From positions 44,009-108,008 of the forward strand of contig CAZHRY010000001.1 in the NCBI GenBank assembly GCA_964535065.1: DNA of 64,000 nucleotides, given 5' to 3'. Position numbers and translations under genes: made by a program. Each line of letters opens with the position of its first letter. Within the stretch, counting starts at the first letter, position 1. Positions 7,765-16,340 of this stretch are shown here, piece after piece. Below the pieces are notes generated by a model. That model saw nothing but the letters and a program-made list of their open reading frames with translations, was not told the origin of the DNA and searched no databases. Source of the DNA: AC-51 sp964535065. GTDB taxonomy: Bacteria; Actinomycetota; UBA4738; HRBIN12.

Positions 7765-9690
7765 TCAGTCGGCTTCGAGAGCTTGCCGGGCAGCGGCCGC
7801 GATCCCGGCGGCGTCGATGCCTGCCCATGCGCGCAGCTCCTCGGGCGTGCCGCTCCCCGGCATCTGCGTGATGCCGAGCTTGACCACCCGCCCTTGGAAG
7901 CGACCCGCAGCAGCGAGCGCGTCCAGGACGGCGTCTCCCAGCCCGCCCTCTACTCGATGGTCCTCGGCCACGACCATGACGCCGGTCTCTTCCAGGGCCC
8001 GGCGAAGGGCTCGGGCGTCGATCGGCTTGACGCTGTAGCAGTCGAGCACTCGCGCGGCGATGCCCTCCGCGCCTAGGATGTCGTGGGCAGCTAGGCACTG
8101 GTGGACGGTCACCCCGGCGCCGACGAGCGTCACCCGGTCGTGCTCGGTGCCCGCGAGGGTCCGAGATCCACCGATCGGGAAGGTCTCGTCCGGCCCGTAG
8201 AGCGGCGGCGTGGCTTCCCGGGTCGTGCGGATGTAGGAGACGCCTCGCATGTCGCACATGGCGGTCACGAGCTTCACAGTGCTGTTCCCGTCGGCCGGGT
8301 ACAGCACGGTTGAGCCGTCCAGAGCTCGGAAAGCGGCCAGGTCCTCGAGCGCCATCTGGGAAGGGCCGTCCTCCCCGATGGACACCCCGGCGTGCGAACC
8401 ACACAGGCGGAGGTTGGCGCGGCTGATCGCCCCCATCCGGACCTGGTCGTAGGCACGCGTGAGGAAGGCGCCGAACGAAGCTGCGAACGCAGTCTTCCCA
8501 AGGGCCTGAAGGCCGGTCTGGACGCCCACCATGCATTGCTCGGCTATGTAGAGCTGCACGAAGCGCTCAGGCGCGACGGCTTCGGCATCTTCGGTGTAGG
8601 TGGAGTTGCCGACCTCGCCGTCCAGAACCACGAGGTCGTCTCGATGGCCCACCAGCCAAGCCAGGGTCTCGCCGAAGGCCTTGCGGGTAGCCACCGGCTT
8701 CTCGTAGGCCGGCGCCGGTGCCGCCCCCGACCTCTGCACCGTGGCAGGCTTGAACACGGGCGGCGCCGGCGCCGCGATGCGGAGGTCTCGGGGCCCGCCC
8801 AGCTCGGCGATCGCCTCGGCCTCCCGCTCCGCTTCGAGCTCATAGATCGTGTCCGGCAGCCACTCCTCCAGGGCTTGCTTCACCTGGGCGATCGCCTCGG
8901 CCTCCCGTTCCCTTGGCACCGGTTTGCCGTGCCAGCCCTCGGCATCGGCCAGGAAGGACACCCCGTGCCCCTTCTGCGTTCTCGCGATGATCATGGTCGG
9001 GCGTTCGTCCTCGACTGCCCGCCCGTATGCCTCGTGGATCGCCGCGGCGTCGTGACCGTCGATCTCGAGCGCGGACCAGCCGTAGGCGTGCGCTCTGTCG
9101 CGGAAGACGTCCGCCGTCCACCCGTGCATCGTGGGACCGCGCTGCCCGAGTCGATTGAGATCGACGATCGCGGTGAGGTTCGAAGCGTCGTGGAAGGCGG
9201 CAGCTTCGGCTGCCTCCCACACCGAGCCCTCCGCGCATTCGGAGTCGCCGAGGAGCACCCAAACCCGCCCATCGGACCCGTCCATCCGCATAGCGAGAGC
9301 CATCCCCAGTCCGACCGCCAAGCCCTGCCCCAGGGAGCCCGAGGCGACATCGACCCAGGGAAGCTCGGGAACGGGTGCGGGGTGTCCCTGAAGCGGGGAC
9401 CCCATCTTGCGCAGCGACATCAGTATGTCGTCGTCGAACGCCCCGACCGCCTTCAACACCGCGTACAGCGCAGGCGCCGCGTGTCCCTTCGACATCACGA
9501 AGCGGTCATTGGCAGCGTAGGCGGGATCCTTCACGTCGTAACGCAGGTGATCGGCGAACAGGACGGCTACTAGGTGGGCGCAGGACATGCAAGATGTCGG
9601 ATGACCGGACCCCGCCGCCGTGGTCGCCCTGATGCTGTCCACCGCGATCTGCGCTGCAAGGTCGTCCCAGAGTTGCCTTCGGTCCTCCAC
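7765..9690 (-). CDS. tkt: Transketolase, short animal-like type
   Basis: 641 residues starting at GTG 9690, with a GGGGAGAGG ribosome-binding site just upstream. Thiamine-diphosphate enzyme that moves two-carbon units between sugar phosphates in the pentose phosphate and Calvin cycles. TAAGSGHPTS near residue 26, the ThDP motif beginning GDSECAEGSVWEAA, VDLNRLGQRG and the pyrimidine-domain part AEQCMVGVQTGLQ are visible. The second motif and overall length resemble animal-type transketolases more than the longer Escherichia coli type. It is divergent from phosphoribulokinase with 122 bases between the starts; that gap holds a minus-strand TACCCT (9719-9724) and a plus-strand TACCCT (9788-9793), candidate -10 elements. 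It ends 3 bases from the GGDEF-EAL stop. Confidence 0.93.
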   Translation of the reverse strand: MEDRRQLWDDLAAQIAVDSIRATTAAGSGHPTSCMSCAHLVAVLFADHLRYDVKDPAYAANDRFVMSKGHAAPALYAVLKAVGAFDDDILMSLRKMGSPLQGHPAPVPELPWVDVASGSLGQGLAVGLGMALAMRMDGSDGRVWVLLGDSECAEGSVWEAAEAAAFHDASNLTAIVDLNRLGQRGPTMHGWTADVFRDRAHAYGWSALEIDGHDAAAIHEAYGRAVEDERPTMIIARTQKGHGVSFLADAEGWHGKPVPREREAEAIAQVKQALEEWLPDTIYELEAEREAEAIAELGGPRDLRIAAPAPPVFKPATVQRSGAAPAPAYEKPVATRKAFGETLAWLVGHRDDLVVLDGEVGNSTYTEDAEAVAPERFVQLYIAEQCMVGVQTGLQALGKTAFAASFGAFLTRAYDQVRMGAISRANLRLCGSHAGVSIGEDGPSQMALEDLAAFRALDGSTVLYPADGNSTVKLVTAMCDMRGVSYIRTTREATPPLYGPDETFPIGGSRTLAGTEHDRVTLVGAGVTVHQCLAAHDILGAEGIAARVLDCYSVKPIDARALRRALEETGVMVVAEDHRVEGGLGDAVLDALAAAGRFQGRVVKLGITQMPGSGTPEELRAWAGIDAAGIAAAARQALEAD

Positions 9691-9812
9691 GTCCTCTCCC
9701 CTGCTCGTGACCGGGCAAAGGGTACAGGCCGAGGAAGGGCGACCGCGGGGTCACATATGCCGCTACCCGCGGGGATGCGCCAGGCGGTACCCTCGGCGGC
9801 TGCAGGGCCGCC

Positions 9813-10781
9813 ATGGAACGACCGTCCAGAACGCCGCACGCCGCAGCGACCGCCGGCAACCGACCGGTCCTTCTCGCCCTGGCCGGCGACAGCGCCTCGG
9901 GCAAGAGCACGCTGTCGCGCGGGATCGAGTTCATCCTGGGCGTGGAGCGTGTCGGACGCGTGTGCACGGACGATTACCACCGGTACGACCGGGTGGAGCG
10001 AGCTCACCTGGGCATCACGCCGCTGGCTCCCGAGGCGAACAGGATGGATCTGATGGCAAGGCATCTGCGCGAGCTGGCGGATGGCAAGAAGGTGACGAAG
10101 CCGACCTACGATCACCACACGGGCACGTTCGGCACGGAGGAACAGGTGGAGCCGAGCGAGATCCTCATCGTCGAAGGGCTCCTTCCGCTCGCCGATCGCG
10201 CCGTGCGGGATCAGATCGACGTCGCCGTCTTCCTGGACCCCGAGGAGGAGCTGCGTCACCGTTGGAAGCTCGAGCGCGATGTCTTCGAGAGGGGGTACTC
10301 GCCGAAGGCGGTCGTGGCCGAACTGACGAAGCGGGAGCACGACGCCGCCACGTACGTGCGTCCCCAACGCGACTACGCGGACGTCGTCGTGCGTTTCCAC
10401 AGACGCGAGGGCGCCGGGGACCGGGAGCATCTATCGGCTGAGCTGGCCGTTCGGCCGACGCTTCCTTATCCGGCCCTGCGCGAGTTGGCGGGTTCCTTCC
10501 GGCACCGGGGCGTGGAGCCGGTCAGGTGGTCCACGCGGACCGACCGCCGCGGTCCGATGAGCGTCTTGGAGATCGACGGCAACTGCCCGCCCGAGGTCGG
10601 CGCCGAGCTGGAGCAGGCCCTCTGGGCTTCGCTGCGCCAGGGCGAGCGACTGCAGAGGGATCGGATCGGGATGGTCCGCAGGCCGGGTAAGGAGCCCGAG
10701 CGAAGCGAGTCGCTCGCCCTGGCGCAGCTGCTGATAGTTGCCCACCTGGTGGGGGCTTTCGACGCGTCGGTCGAGCTCTGA
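9813..10781 (+). CDS. prk: Phosphoribulokinase
   Basis: 322 residues. Expected to convert ribulose 5-phosphate and ATP to ribulose 1,5-bisphosphate. The P-loop is GDSASGKST (G25-T33), followed by VCTDDYHRYDR, a PEANRMDLM segment, PTYDHHTGTFG and LIVEGLLPL, then RHRWKLERDVFERGYS and YVRPQRDYADVVV. These match phosphoribulokinase much better than uridine kinase. In plant enzymes one redox cysteine lies in the P-loop; here Ala/Ser occupies that place, while Cys51 before DDYH corresponds to the second redox cysteine, so a disulfide switch is unlikely. No RuBisCO gene is in the window. Its position opposite transketolase supports a shared role in sugar-phosphate regeneration. Confidence 0.87.
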   Translation: MERPSRTPHAAATAGNRPVLLALAGDSASGKSTLSRGIEFILGVERVGRVCTDDYHRYDRVERAHLGITPLAPEANRMDLMARHLRELADGKKVTKPTYDHHTGTFGTEEQVEPSEILIVEGLLPLADRAVRDQIDVAVFLDPEEELRHRWKLERDVFERGYSPKAVVAELTKREHDAATYVRPQRDYADVVVRFHRREGAGDREHLSAELAVRPTLPYPALRELAGSFRHRGVEPVRWSTRTDRRGPMSVLEIDGNCPPEVGAELEQALWASLRQGERLQRDRIGMVRRPGKEPERSESLALAQLLIVAHLVGAFDASVEL

Positions 10782-10793
10782 CCCGTGGAGCGG

Positions 10794-10799
10794 TAGCCT
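10794..10799 (+). promoter_or_regulatory. Putative -10 TAGCCT for leaderless start at 10806
   Basis: TAGCCT lies 6 bases before the GTG at 10806, in the 24-base gap after phosphoribulokinase, and no Shine-Dalgarno sequence is present. The helicase could have its own leaderless promoter in addition to read-through. Confidence 0.35.
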
Positions 10800-10805
10800 G
10801 TAGGG

Positions 10806-12002
10806 GTGAGCGGCCCTGAGAGCTTCTTGGATCTCGGGGTCTCCCAGCCGGTCGCCCGGGTGCTCGCCGAAAGGGGCATAACCAAGCCCTTCCCCATCCA
10901 GGCGATGGTCCTGCAGGACGCGACCTCCGGACGCGACACCCTGGCCAAGTCCAAGACCGGTTCGGGCAAGACCCTGGGGTTCGCGTTGCCCATCGTGGAG
11001 CGGTTGGACGCGGGCTCCGAACCGTTGCCGGCCGCTCTCGTGCTCGTCCCCACCAGAGAGCTTGCCCAGCAGGTCAGGCAGGAGTTCGCCGATATCGCCC
11101 GGGTCAAGGGGCTCGGCGTTCGGGCCGTCTACGGCGGCACGGGCGTGAGGGAACAGGCCAAGGGGCTCGGAGGCGCCCACGTGCTCATAGCCACCCCCGG
11201 CCGCCTGGACGACCTACGCCAGCGGGGGCTCGTGAACCTGGGCGGCGTTCGGATACTCGTGCTCGACGAAGCCGACCGGATGCTGGACATGGGATTCCAG
11301 CCCCAGGTTGATCGGATCGTGCGCCACCTGCCGTCGGATAGGCAGACCATGTTCTTCTCGGCCACGTTGGACGGAGCGGTCGGTCGCATCGCCGAGGTCT
11401 ACACGAAGAACCCAGTGCTCCACGAGGTCGGTGGCGATGAGCGCGCGGTGGTGGAGGAGGCCGACCACCGCTTCGTGCCGGTGCCGGCGCACGGCAAGCT
11501 GGACAAGCTCATCGAGCTGGCGGATGCCGCAGAAGGCTTGACGCTGGTCTTCGTGAACACGAAACGCATGGTGGACACACTCGCTCGCCAGTTGAAGGCT
11601 CAGGGGGTGAGCGCACTGGCGCTGCACGGGGACATGCGCCAAGAGGCCCGCGACCGGGCGCTCAAGCGTTTCGCCCAGGGGCACGTCGGCGTTCTGGTAG
11701 CCACCGACGTGGCCGCTCGGGGCCTCGACCTCGACGACATCACGCTGGTCGTCAACTACGAGCCCCCACAGGACGACAAGGGATACGTCCACCGTGCCGG
11801 GAGGACGGCGCGCGCGGGCAAGGGCGGAACCAGCGTCACGTTCGTCACGCCTCAGCAGCAGGGCGACGTGAGCCGCATGGCCGCTCGATTGGACCTGCAC
11901 GAGGAGTTCCAGCAGGAGGGCATGAAGGTGGCCCCGCCTCGAGTCGTCTTCAGCGGCGGCCCACGGGGCCGTAGCCGCCTGGGCAAGCCGAAGCGGCGAT
12001 GA
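10806..12002 (+). CDS. DEAD-box RNA helicase
   Basis: 398 residues, the helicase core only. Motifs in order: Q-motif (FPIQAMVL), motif I AKSKTGSGKT, Ia PTRELAQQ, GG and TPGRL, motif II DEAD (VLDEADRMLDMGF), motif III SAT, then the C-terminal RecA domain with LVFVNTKR, DVAARGLDLDD and motif VI HRAGRTARAG. The C-terminus is a short basic tail (GRSRLGKPKRR) that may contact RNA. It should remodel RNA or RNP in an ATP-dependent way, for example in ribosome assembly or mRNA decay; the exact paralogue cannot be assigned. Its stop codon forms a TGATCA palindrome with the stop of the convergent GGDEF-EAL gene. Confidence 0.93.
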   Translation: MSGPESFLDLGVSQPVARVLAERGITKPFPIQAMVLQDATSGRDTLAKSKTGSGKTLGFALPIVERLDAGSEPLPAALVLVPTRELAQQVRQEFADIARVKGLGVRAVYGGTGVREQAKGLGGAHVLIATPGRLDDLRQRGLVNLGGVRILVLDEADRMLDMGFQPQVDRIVRHLPSDRQTMFFSATLDGAVGRIAEVYTKNPVLHEVGGDERAVVEEADHRFVPVPAHGKLDKLIELADAAEGLTLVFVNTKRMVDTLARQLKAQGVSALALHGDMRQEARDRALKRFAQGHVGVLVATDVAARGLDLDDITLVVNYEPPQDDKGYVHRAGRTARAGKGGTSVTFVTPQQQGDVSRMAARLDLHEEFQQEGMKVAPPRVVFSGGPRGRSRLGKPKRR

Positions 12003-14192
12003 TCAGCTGGCGAGTTCGCCCTGGATGAGGGTGAGACCAGAGCGGCGGTACATGGCCAGGATCTCCTCCGGAGGCACGGGCTTCGAGAAGTAGTAGCCCT
12101 GACCGTATGCGCATCCACGGTCGGCGAGGAACCTCCACTCATCCACCGTCTCGATCCCTTCGGCGAGCGGTTGCATGCCGAGGTTGGATGCGAGCGCGAT
12201 GATCGCCGAGACCATGCTGGCGCTCTGCGGGTCGGTGTGAACCTCGCGGACGAAGGTACGGTCGATCTTGAGCACGTCAACCGGCATGTAGCGGAGCCGC
12301 GAGAGCGACGAGTAGCCGGTACCGAAATCGTCGATCGCCAGTCGCAGGCCCTCGTCGTGGAACCGATGGAGGATCGCCAGGGTGCGGTCGGGGTCGTTCA
12401 TGGCCGTCGACTCCGTCACCTCTACGGTGATCCTCGAGGGGTCTGCTCCGGCCTCCGCGATCTGAGCACAGATCTTGGCCACCGGGTCGCTTTGCCAGAG
12501 CTGCCTGGGCGACAGGTTGAAGCTGATCTCAAGCTCCAGACCCTCGGCTCGCCACAGGGCGTCCTGCCGGCAGATCTCTTCGACGACCCATTCGCCGATG
12601 GCATCGATCAAGCCCATCTCCTCGGCCAGGGGTATGAAGTCGCCCGGAGGCATGAGACCGCCCGTGGGGTCGGGCCAGCGGATCAGAGCCTCCACGCCGA
12701 CCATCTCGCAGCTCGCCAGGTCCAGCAGTGGCTGGTAGTGCAGGGCCCAGACCTTGTTGTCCACCGCCTTGCGCAGGCGGGTGGAGAGGGACAGCTTGGT
12801 GAGCGCGTTCACGTTCTCGGCCTCATGCACGACGGAGACGCCTGGCCCCGCCTCCTTCGCCCGGAACATGGCCGCATCGGCGTTCCGCAGCAGGGTTCCG
12901 CCGTCCTCCGCGTCGTTCGGGAAGATGCTGATGCCGATCGAGACCGTCACGTACAGCTCTGTCTCGCCGATCGTGAATGGCGTCTCCAGCGCCTCCTTGA
13001 TGCGGCTCGCCACGGACCGAGCGGTAACGACCTCGTCCTCGGCACCGTCGCGCTCGAGGTCGGCCAGCAGCAGCAAGAACTCGTCTCCGCCCTGCCTCGC
13101 GACGAGGTCGGTATCACGCGTCGCCTGTCGGAGCCTGTCGGCGAGGCGGGCGATCAGCTCGTTCCCTGCCTCGTGTCCGAGCGAGTCGTTGATCAGCTTG
13201 AAGTTGTCCACGTCGAGCACCAGGACGGCGACCCCCAGATCGTGCCGCCGCGCGCGCGCCAGGGCCAGCTCCAAGCTCTCGTCGAACATCGCCTTGTTCG
13301 GAAGGCCCGTGAGGCTGTCGTGGTAGACGAGGAAGGCCAGACGCTCCTCGGCCTCCTTGCTTGCCGTAACGTCGAGCATGACACCGTGCTTCAGCCCGGG
13401 CTTGCCCTCTTCCCCGGGGATGATGACCATGTTGTCGCGGAACCAGACGACCCTTCCGTCCCTCGCGATGAGGCGGTACTCCTGGGTGTACTGCTCGTAC
13501 TCGAAGCCCTCCTGCAACTCCGCCAACGCCCGTTCGCGGTCGTCTGGATGCAGCATCCGGACCCAGAGCTCGGGGTCTGCGATGTACTCCTCAGGCGTGA
13601 CGCCGAGGATGCTCTCGATCTGCGGACTGACATACGTCGTCACGAGTGAGTCGTCTGCGATGTCCGTATAGACGATGGCCGGTATCTGCTCGACGAGGGT
13701 GCCGTACTTGGCCTTCGCCTCCTGGAGTGAGCCGCGAGCCTCCATCAACTCGGTGATGTCGAGCATGATCCCCAGCCAATAAAGGGGGTTGCCTTCATCG
13801 TCGTTGATCAGGACGGAGTCCTCGCGGATCCAGACGATGCGGCCGTCGGCATGGCGGGCGCGATACTCGACTCGGAAGGGCTCTCCGGTCTCGACGCAGT
13901 GATCACTCGTGGCCAGCACGCGCGCAGCGTCGTCGGGGTGGATGAAGCGCTCCCATGCCATGTAACTGTCGAGCCACTCGTCGGGATCGATGCCCAAGAG
14001 GTCCGCGATGCCGGGGCTGACATCGACCATGTTCTGCCCCGTAGCGATGCCGTCGATGTAGAGAACGGCGGGCAGGTGGTCGATGAGGCCGCGGTAGCGA
14101 GCTTCGAGGTCCTTCAGTTGAACCGCGGGGTCGTTCGACTTGAGGTCGGCGAAGAAGCCGTTGACGATCGGCTCGTCGGGGGTCTCGGGCAA
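12003..14192 (-). CDS. PAS-PAS-GGDEF-EAL cyclic-di-GMP protein
   Basis: 729 residues from a TTG at 14192 with a GGAG 7 bases upstream; no better start is seen. Two PAS domains (about 30-150 and 160-280), each with an HPDD segment and ending in a D[IV]T helix, precede GGDEF (about 290-450) and EAL (about 465-715) domains. The cyclase signature is intact (RQGGDEF), and the EAL side has EALIRW, NLSPRQLW, EVTEST, DDFGTGYSSLSRL and AEGIET. Both activities are thus possible, under control of PAS sensing. No membrane segment is present. It resembles the protein at 5437 throughout the catalytic half, indicating an old duplication with different N-terminal sensors. A lipoprotein gene lies upstream on the same strand across a 139-base gap. 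Confidence 0.92.
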   Translation of the reverse strand: MPETPDEPIVNGFFADLKSNDPAVQLKDLEARYRGLIDHLPAVLYIDGIATGQNMVDVSPGIADLLGIDPDEWLDSYMAWERFIHPDDAARVLATSDHCVETGEPFRVEYRARHADGRIVWIREDSVLINDDEGNPLYWLGIMLDITELMEARGSLQEAKAKYGTLVEQIPAIVYTDIADDSLVTTYVSPQIESILGVTPEEYIADPELWVRMLHPDDRERALAELQEGFEYEQYTQEYRLIARDGRVVWFRDNMVIIPGEEGKPGLKHGVMLDVTASKEAEERLAFLVYHDSLTGLPNKAMFDESLELALARARRHDLGVAVLVLDVDNFKLINDSLGHEAGNELIARLADRLRQATRDTDLVARQGGDEFLLLLADLERDGAEDEVVTARSVASRIKEALETPFTIGETELYVTVSIGISIFPNDAEDGGTLLRNADAAMFRAKEAGPGVSVVHEAENVNALTKLSLSTRLRKAVDNKVWALHYQPLLDLASCEMVGVEALIRWPDPTGGLMPPGDFIPLAEEMGLIDAIGEWVVEEICRQDALWRAEGLELEISFNLSPRQLWQSDPVAKICAQIAEAGADPSRITVEVTESTAMNDPDRTLAILHRFHDEGLRLAIDDFGTGYSSLSRLRYMPVDVLKIDRTFVREVHTDPQSASMVSAIIALASNLGMQPLAEGIETVDEWRFLADRGCAYGQGYYFSKPVPPEEILAMYRRSGLTLIQGELAS

Positions 14193-14331
14193 GTTCGGAC
14201 TCCAGGCGTCGATGAGGCGCAGGGCCGCGTACGTGTAGGCGAAGGAGACGAGGCGCTCGAGCCTTAAGGCCGCGGAGTAACGTTTTCTCCAGAGCCGTGG
14301 GGTCTCGAGATCAGCAACGCCGCAGCAGATA

Positions 14332-15195
14332 TCAGCAGGAGGTTTCGTCCGGAAGAAGAGGCCTGAAGGTCAGGGCGAACGTTTCTCCGCCACTGCGCCA
14401 TGGCGTTCGCTCGTTCGCCTCCCTGGCCAGGGCCCTCAGCGCTTGCCATCCGTCACCCTCGGCGACGCCGCATCTGTAGCCGGGTCCGTAGGTCTCGGTG
14501 GCCTCACCGAAGTCCTGGAGGGGGGTGGGAAGGGGCCAGTCCTTGGACTCCTGAGGGAGCTGCGGATCGGGTTGGTACGGGCCCACCAAGATCCGTCCGG
14601 CGGTCCCGACGTATGGCTGCTGGTCGCCGAGGGAGCCCGTCGGCACCATCGAAGAGAGCTCGCCGACGCTCTCGAGGAAGGCCAGGAGTCGCACCCGGGC
14701 CGCGAACTCCGCGTCGGGCATCCCTTCAGGCTTGTCCGACCCCTCGAACCCCAGGGCGTAGGCGGAGATCACGTGGGTTTCCCCTCCTACGGACAGGGTG
14801 AAGACGGTCGTGGCCGCGTCCGCGACCCCGATGGTCCCAAGGTCTGTATACGAAGCGTCGCCGTCCAGGCCGGCGTCGATCGCCGCGCGGAGCACGGCCT
14901 GGATCCCGTCCTCCGTCAGATGGCGCTGAAAGATCGCCGGAAGGGCGGGAGCCGGGTAGATGGCTATCTGCACTCCCGGCAGGACGACGGTGCCGTCACC
15001 GTAGAGCGCGAAAGCGGGGAGGTTCGTGAAGGAGTACTCGAGGGGCACGAACCCGCCGGTGTGTTCGATCTTCAGCAGCGGTTGGTTCGCGCCGGCCCCG
15101 TGTTGGATGGGTTCGCTGCCCGGGGAGGTGGTCGATCCTTGCGCGCATCCGACCAGGACTACCGCGACGATGACGCTCATGACGGTCTGTCTCAT
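14332..15195 (-). CDS. Putative secreted lipoprotein of unknown function
   Basis: 287 residues starting at ATG 15195, chosen because GGGGAG lies 6 bases upstream; an ATG at 15201 directly abuts that site. A short charged N-terminus (MRQT) leads into a hydrophobic segment ending in a lipobox VVLVGCAQG, so the protein is probably exported and lipid-modified at that cysteine. A Ser/Thr/Gly/Pro linker follows, then a region beginning EHTGGFVPLEYSF with an LYGDGTVVLPG turn. I recall this arrangement in actinobacterial proteins of unknown role. No catalytic motif is recognised. It lies upstream of, and may be co-transcribed with, the PAS-PAS-GGDEF-EAL gene. Confidence 0.7.
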   Translation of the reverse strand: MRQTVMSVIVAVVLVGCAQGSTTSPGSEPIQHGAGANQPLLKIEHTGGFVPLEYSFTNLPAFALYGDGTVVLPGVQIAIYPAPALPAIFQRHLTEDGIQAVLRAAIDAGLDGDASYTDLGTIGVADAATTVFTLSVGGETHVISAYALGFEGSDKPEGMPDAEFAARVRLLAFLESVGELSSMVPTGSLGDQQPYVGTAGRILVGPYQPDPQLPQESKDWPLPTPLQDFGEATETYGPGYRCGVAEGDGWQALRALAREANERTPWRSGGETFALTFRPLLPDETSC

Positions 15196-15247
15196 CCGCA
15201 TCTCCCCGATCTGACGGGCTGCCCGGCCCCACGGTTCCCTCACAAGG

Positions 15248-15253
15248 TACCCT
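15248..15253 (+). promoter_or_regulatory. Putative -10 TACCCT for leaderless start at 15261
   Basis: TACCCT precedes the GTG at 15261 by 7 bases, in the 65-base gap between the divergent lipoprotein and threonine dehydrogenase genes. No ribosome-binding site precedes the GTG. Confidence 0.33.
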
Positions 15254-15260
15254 GCCCGAA

Positions 15261-16340
15261 GTGACTCCAACGATGCGGGCCTTGAGGAAGACCGAGCGTG
15301 CGCCGGGGGCCGAGCTGCTCGATGTGCCCGTGCCCCAACCCGGCGAGGGAGAGGTTCTGATCAGGGTTCACGCGGCGTCGATCTGCGGCACGGACCTGCA
15401 CATCTTCGACTGGAACGAGTGGGCCGAGGGGCGCATCCGGGACGTCCCGATGACGTTCGGTCACGAGGTGGCAGGCACCGTGGTCGAGGTGGGTCCTGAG
15501 GTTCATCACCTGCAGGAGGGAGCCTTCGTCGCCGCCGAGACCCATCTCGCTTGTGGCCATTGCTCGACGTGTCGCACCGGCCGAGAGCACATCTGCGAGA
15601 ACCTGAGGATCCTGGGTGTGGACGTGGACGGGGCGTTCGCCGACTACGTCGTTCTGCCCGCCCACAACGCCTGGGTCGTTGGCCCGGGTATCGACCCCGA
15701 CGCCGCATCCGTCATGGAACCGTTCGGCAACGCCGTACACGCGGTGTTCGGGCCGGAGGGCGGTGAAGATATCGCGACAAGCGCCGTCGCCGTGATCGGG
15801 TGTGGCCCCATCGGCCTGTTCTGCGTGGGGGTCGTGAGGTCGCTCGGAGCCTGGAAGGTGATCGCCGTCGAGCCCAACCCCTACCGGCTGAAGAAGGCGG
15901 CCGAGATGGGAGCCGATCTGCTCGTTGACCCATCCGCCGCGGACCCCGTGGCTGCGGTTATGGATGCCACGGGCGGCCAGGGTGCAGAGGTGGTCTTGGA
16001 GATGAGCGGGAACGCGCGAGCGATCGATCAGGGAACGCGCATGCTGGCCCGCGGCGGGCGCATGTCTCTCCTGGGCCTTCCCGACGGGCCGGTGACGCTG
16101 GATCTGAACGATCAGGTCATCTTCAAGGAAGCCCGCCTTCAGGGGATAACAGGCAGGGAGATGTTCCGAACGTGGCAGCAGACGACCACGCTCCTTTCCA
16201 CTGGAAGGGTGGACGTGGAGCCCGTCATCACGCATAGGTTCCCCCTGGAGCGGTTCGAAGAGGGGTTCGCGGCGACGGCGTCGGGGGACAGCGGGAAGGT
16301 GATCCTGCTACCCGATGCGACCGCTGGGACTCACAGGTAG
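15261..16340 (+). CDS. tdh: L-threonine 3-dehydrogenase
   Basis: 359 residues from GTG 15261; an ATG four codons on is an alternative. Zinc-dependent medium-chain dehydrogenase that oxidises L-threonine to 2-amino-3-ketobutyrate with NAD+. Visible are the catalytic zinc region SICGTDLHIFDWNEW, GHEVAG, the four structural-zinc cysteines in CGHCSTCRTGREHIC, the nucleotide-binding VIGCGPIGLFCVG and EMSGNARAI. The DLHIFDWNEWA segment is typical of Tdh rather than of other zinc dehydrogenases. kbl, the next step, lies downstream on the same strand with an antisense gene between them, so the pathway threonine to glycine plus acetyl-CoA is complete here. The last 10 bases overlap the convergent 16331-16780 gene. 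Confidence 0.92.
   Translation: MTPTMRALRKTERAPGAELLDVPVPQPGEGEVLIRVHAASICGTDLHIFDWNEWAEGRIRDVPMTFGHEVAGTVVEVGPEVHHLQEGAFVAAETHLACGHCSTCRTGREHICENLRILGVDVDGAFADYVVLPAHNAWVVGPGIDPDAASVMEPFGNAVHAVFGPEGGEDIATSAVAVIGCGPIGLFCVGVVRSLGAWKVIAVEPNPYRLKKAAEMGADLLVDPSAADPVAAVMDATGGQGAEVVLEMSGNARAIDQGTRMLARGGRMSLLGLPDGPVTLDLNDQVIFKEARLQGITGREMFRTWQQTTTLLSTGRVDVEPVITHRFPLERFEEGFAATASGDSGKVILLPDATAGTHR

Noticed and set aside
8392..9573. 393-residue plus-strand open frame opposite transketolase
   Set aside because: Mirror frame of a strongly conserved gene; no domain or start signal.
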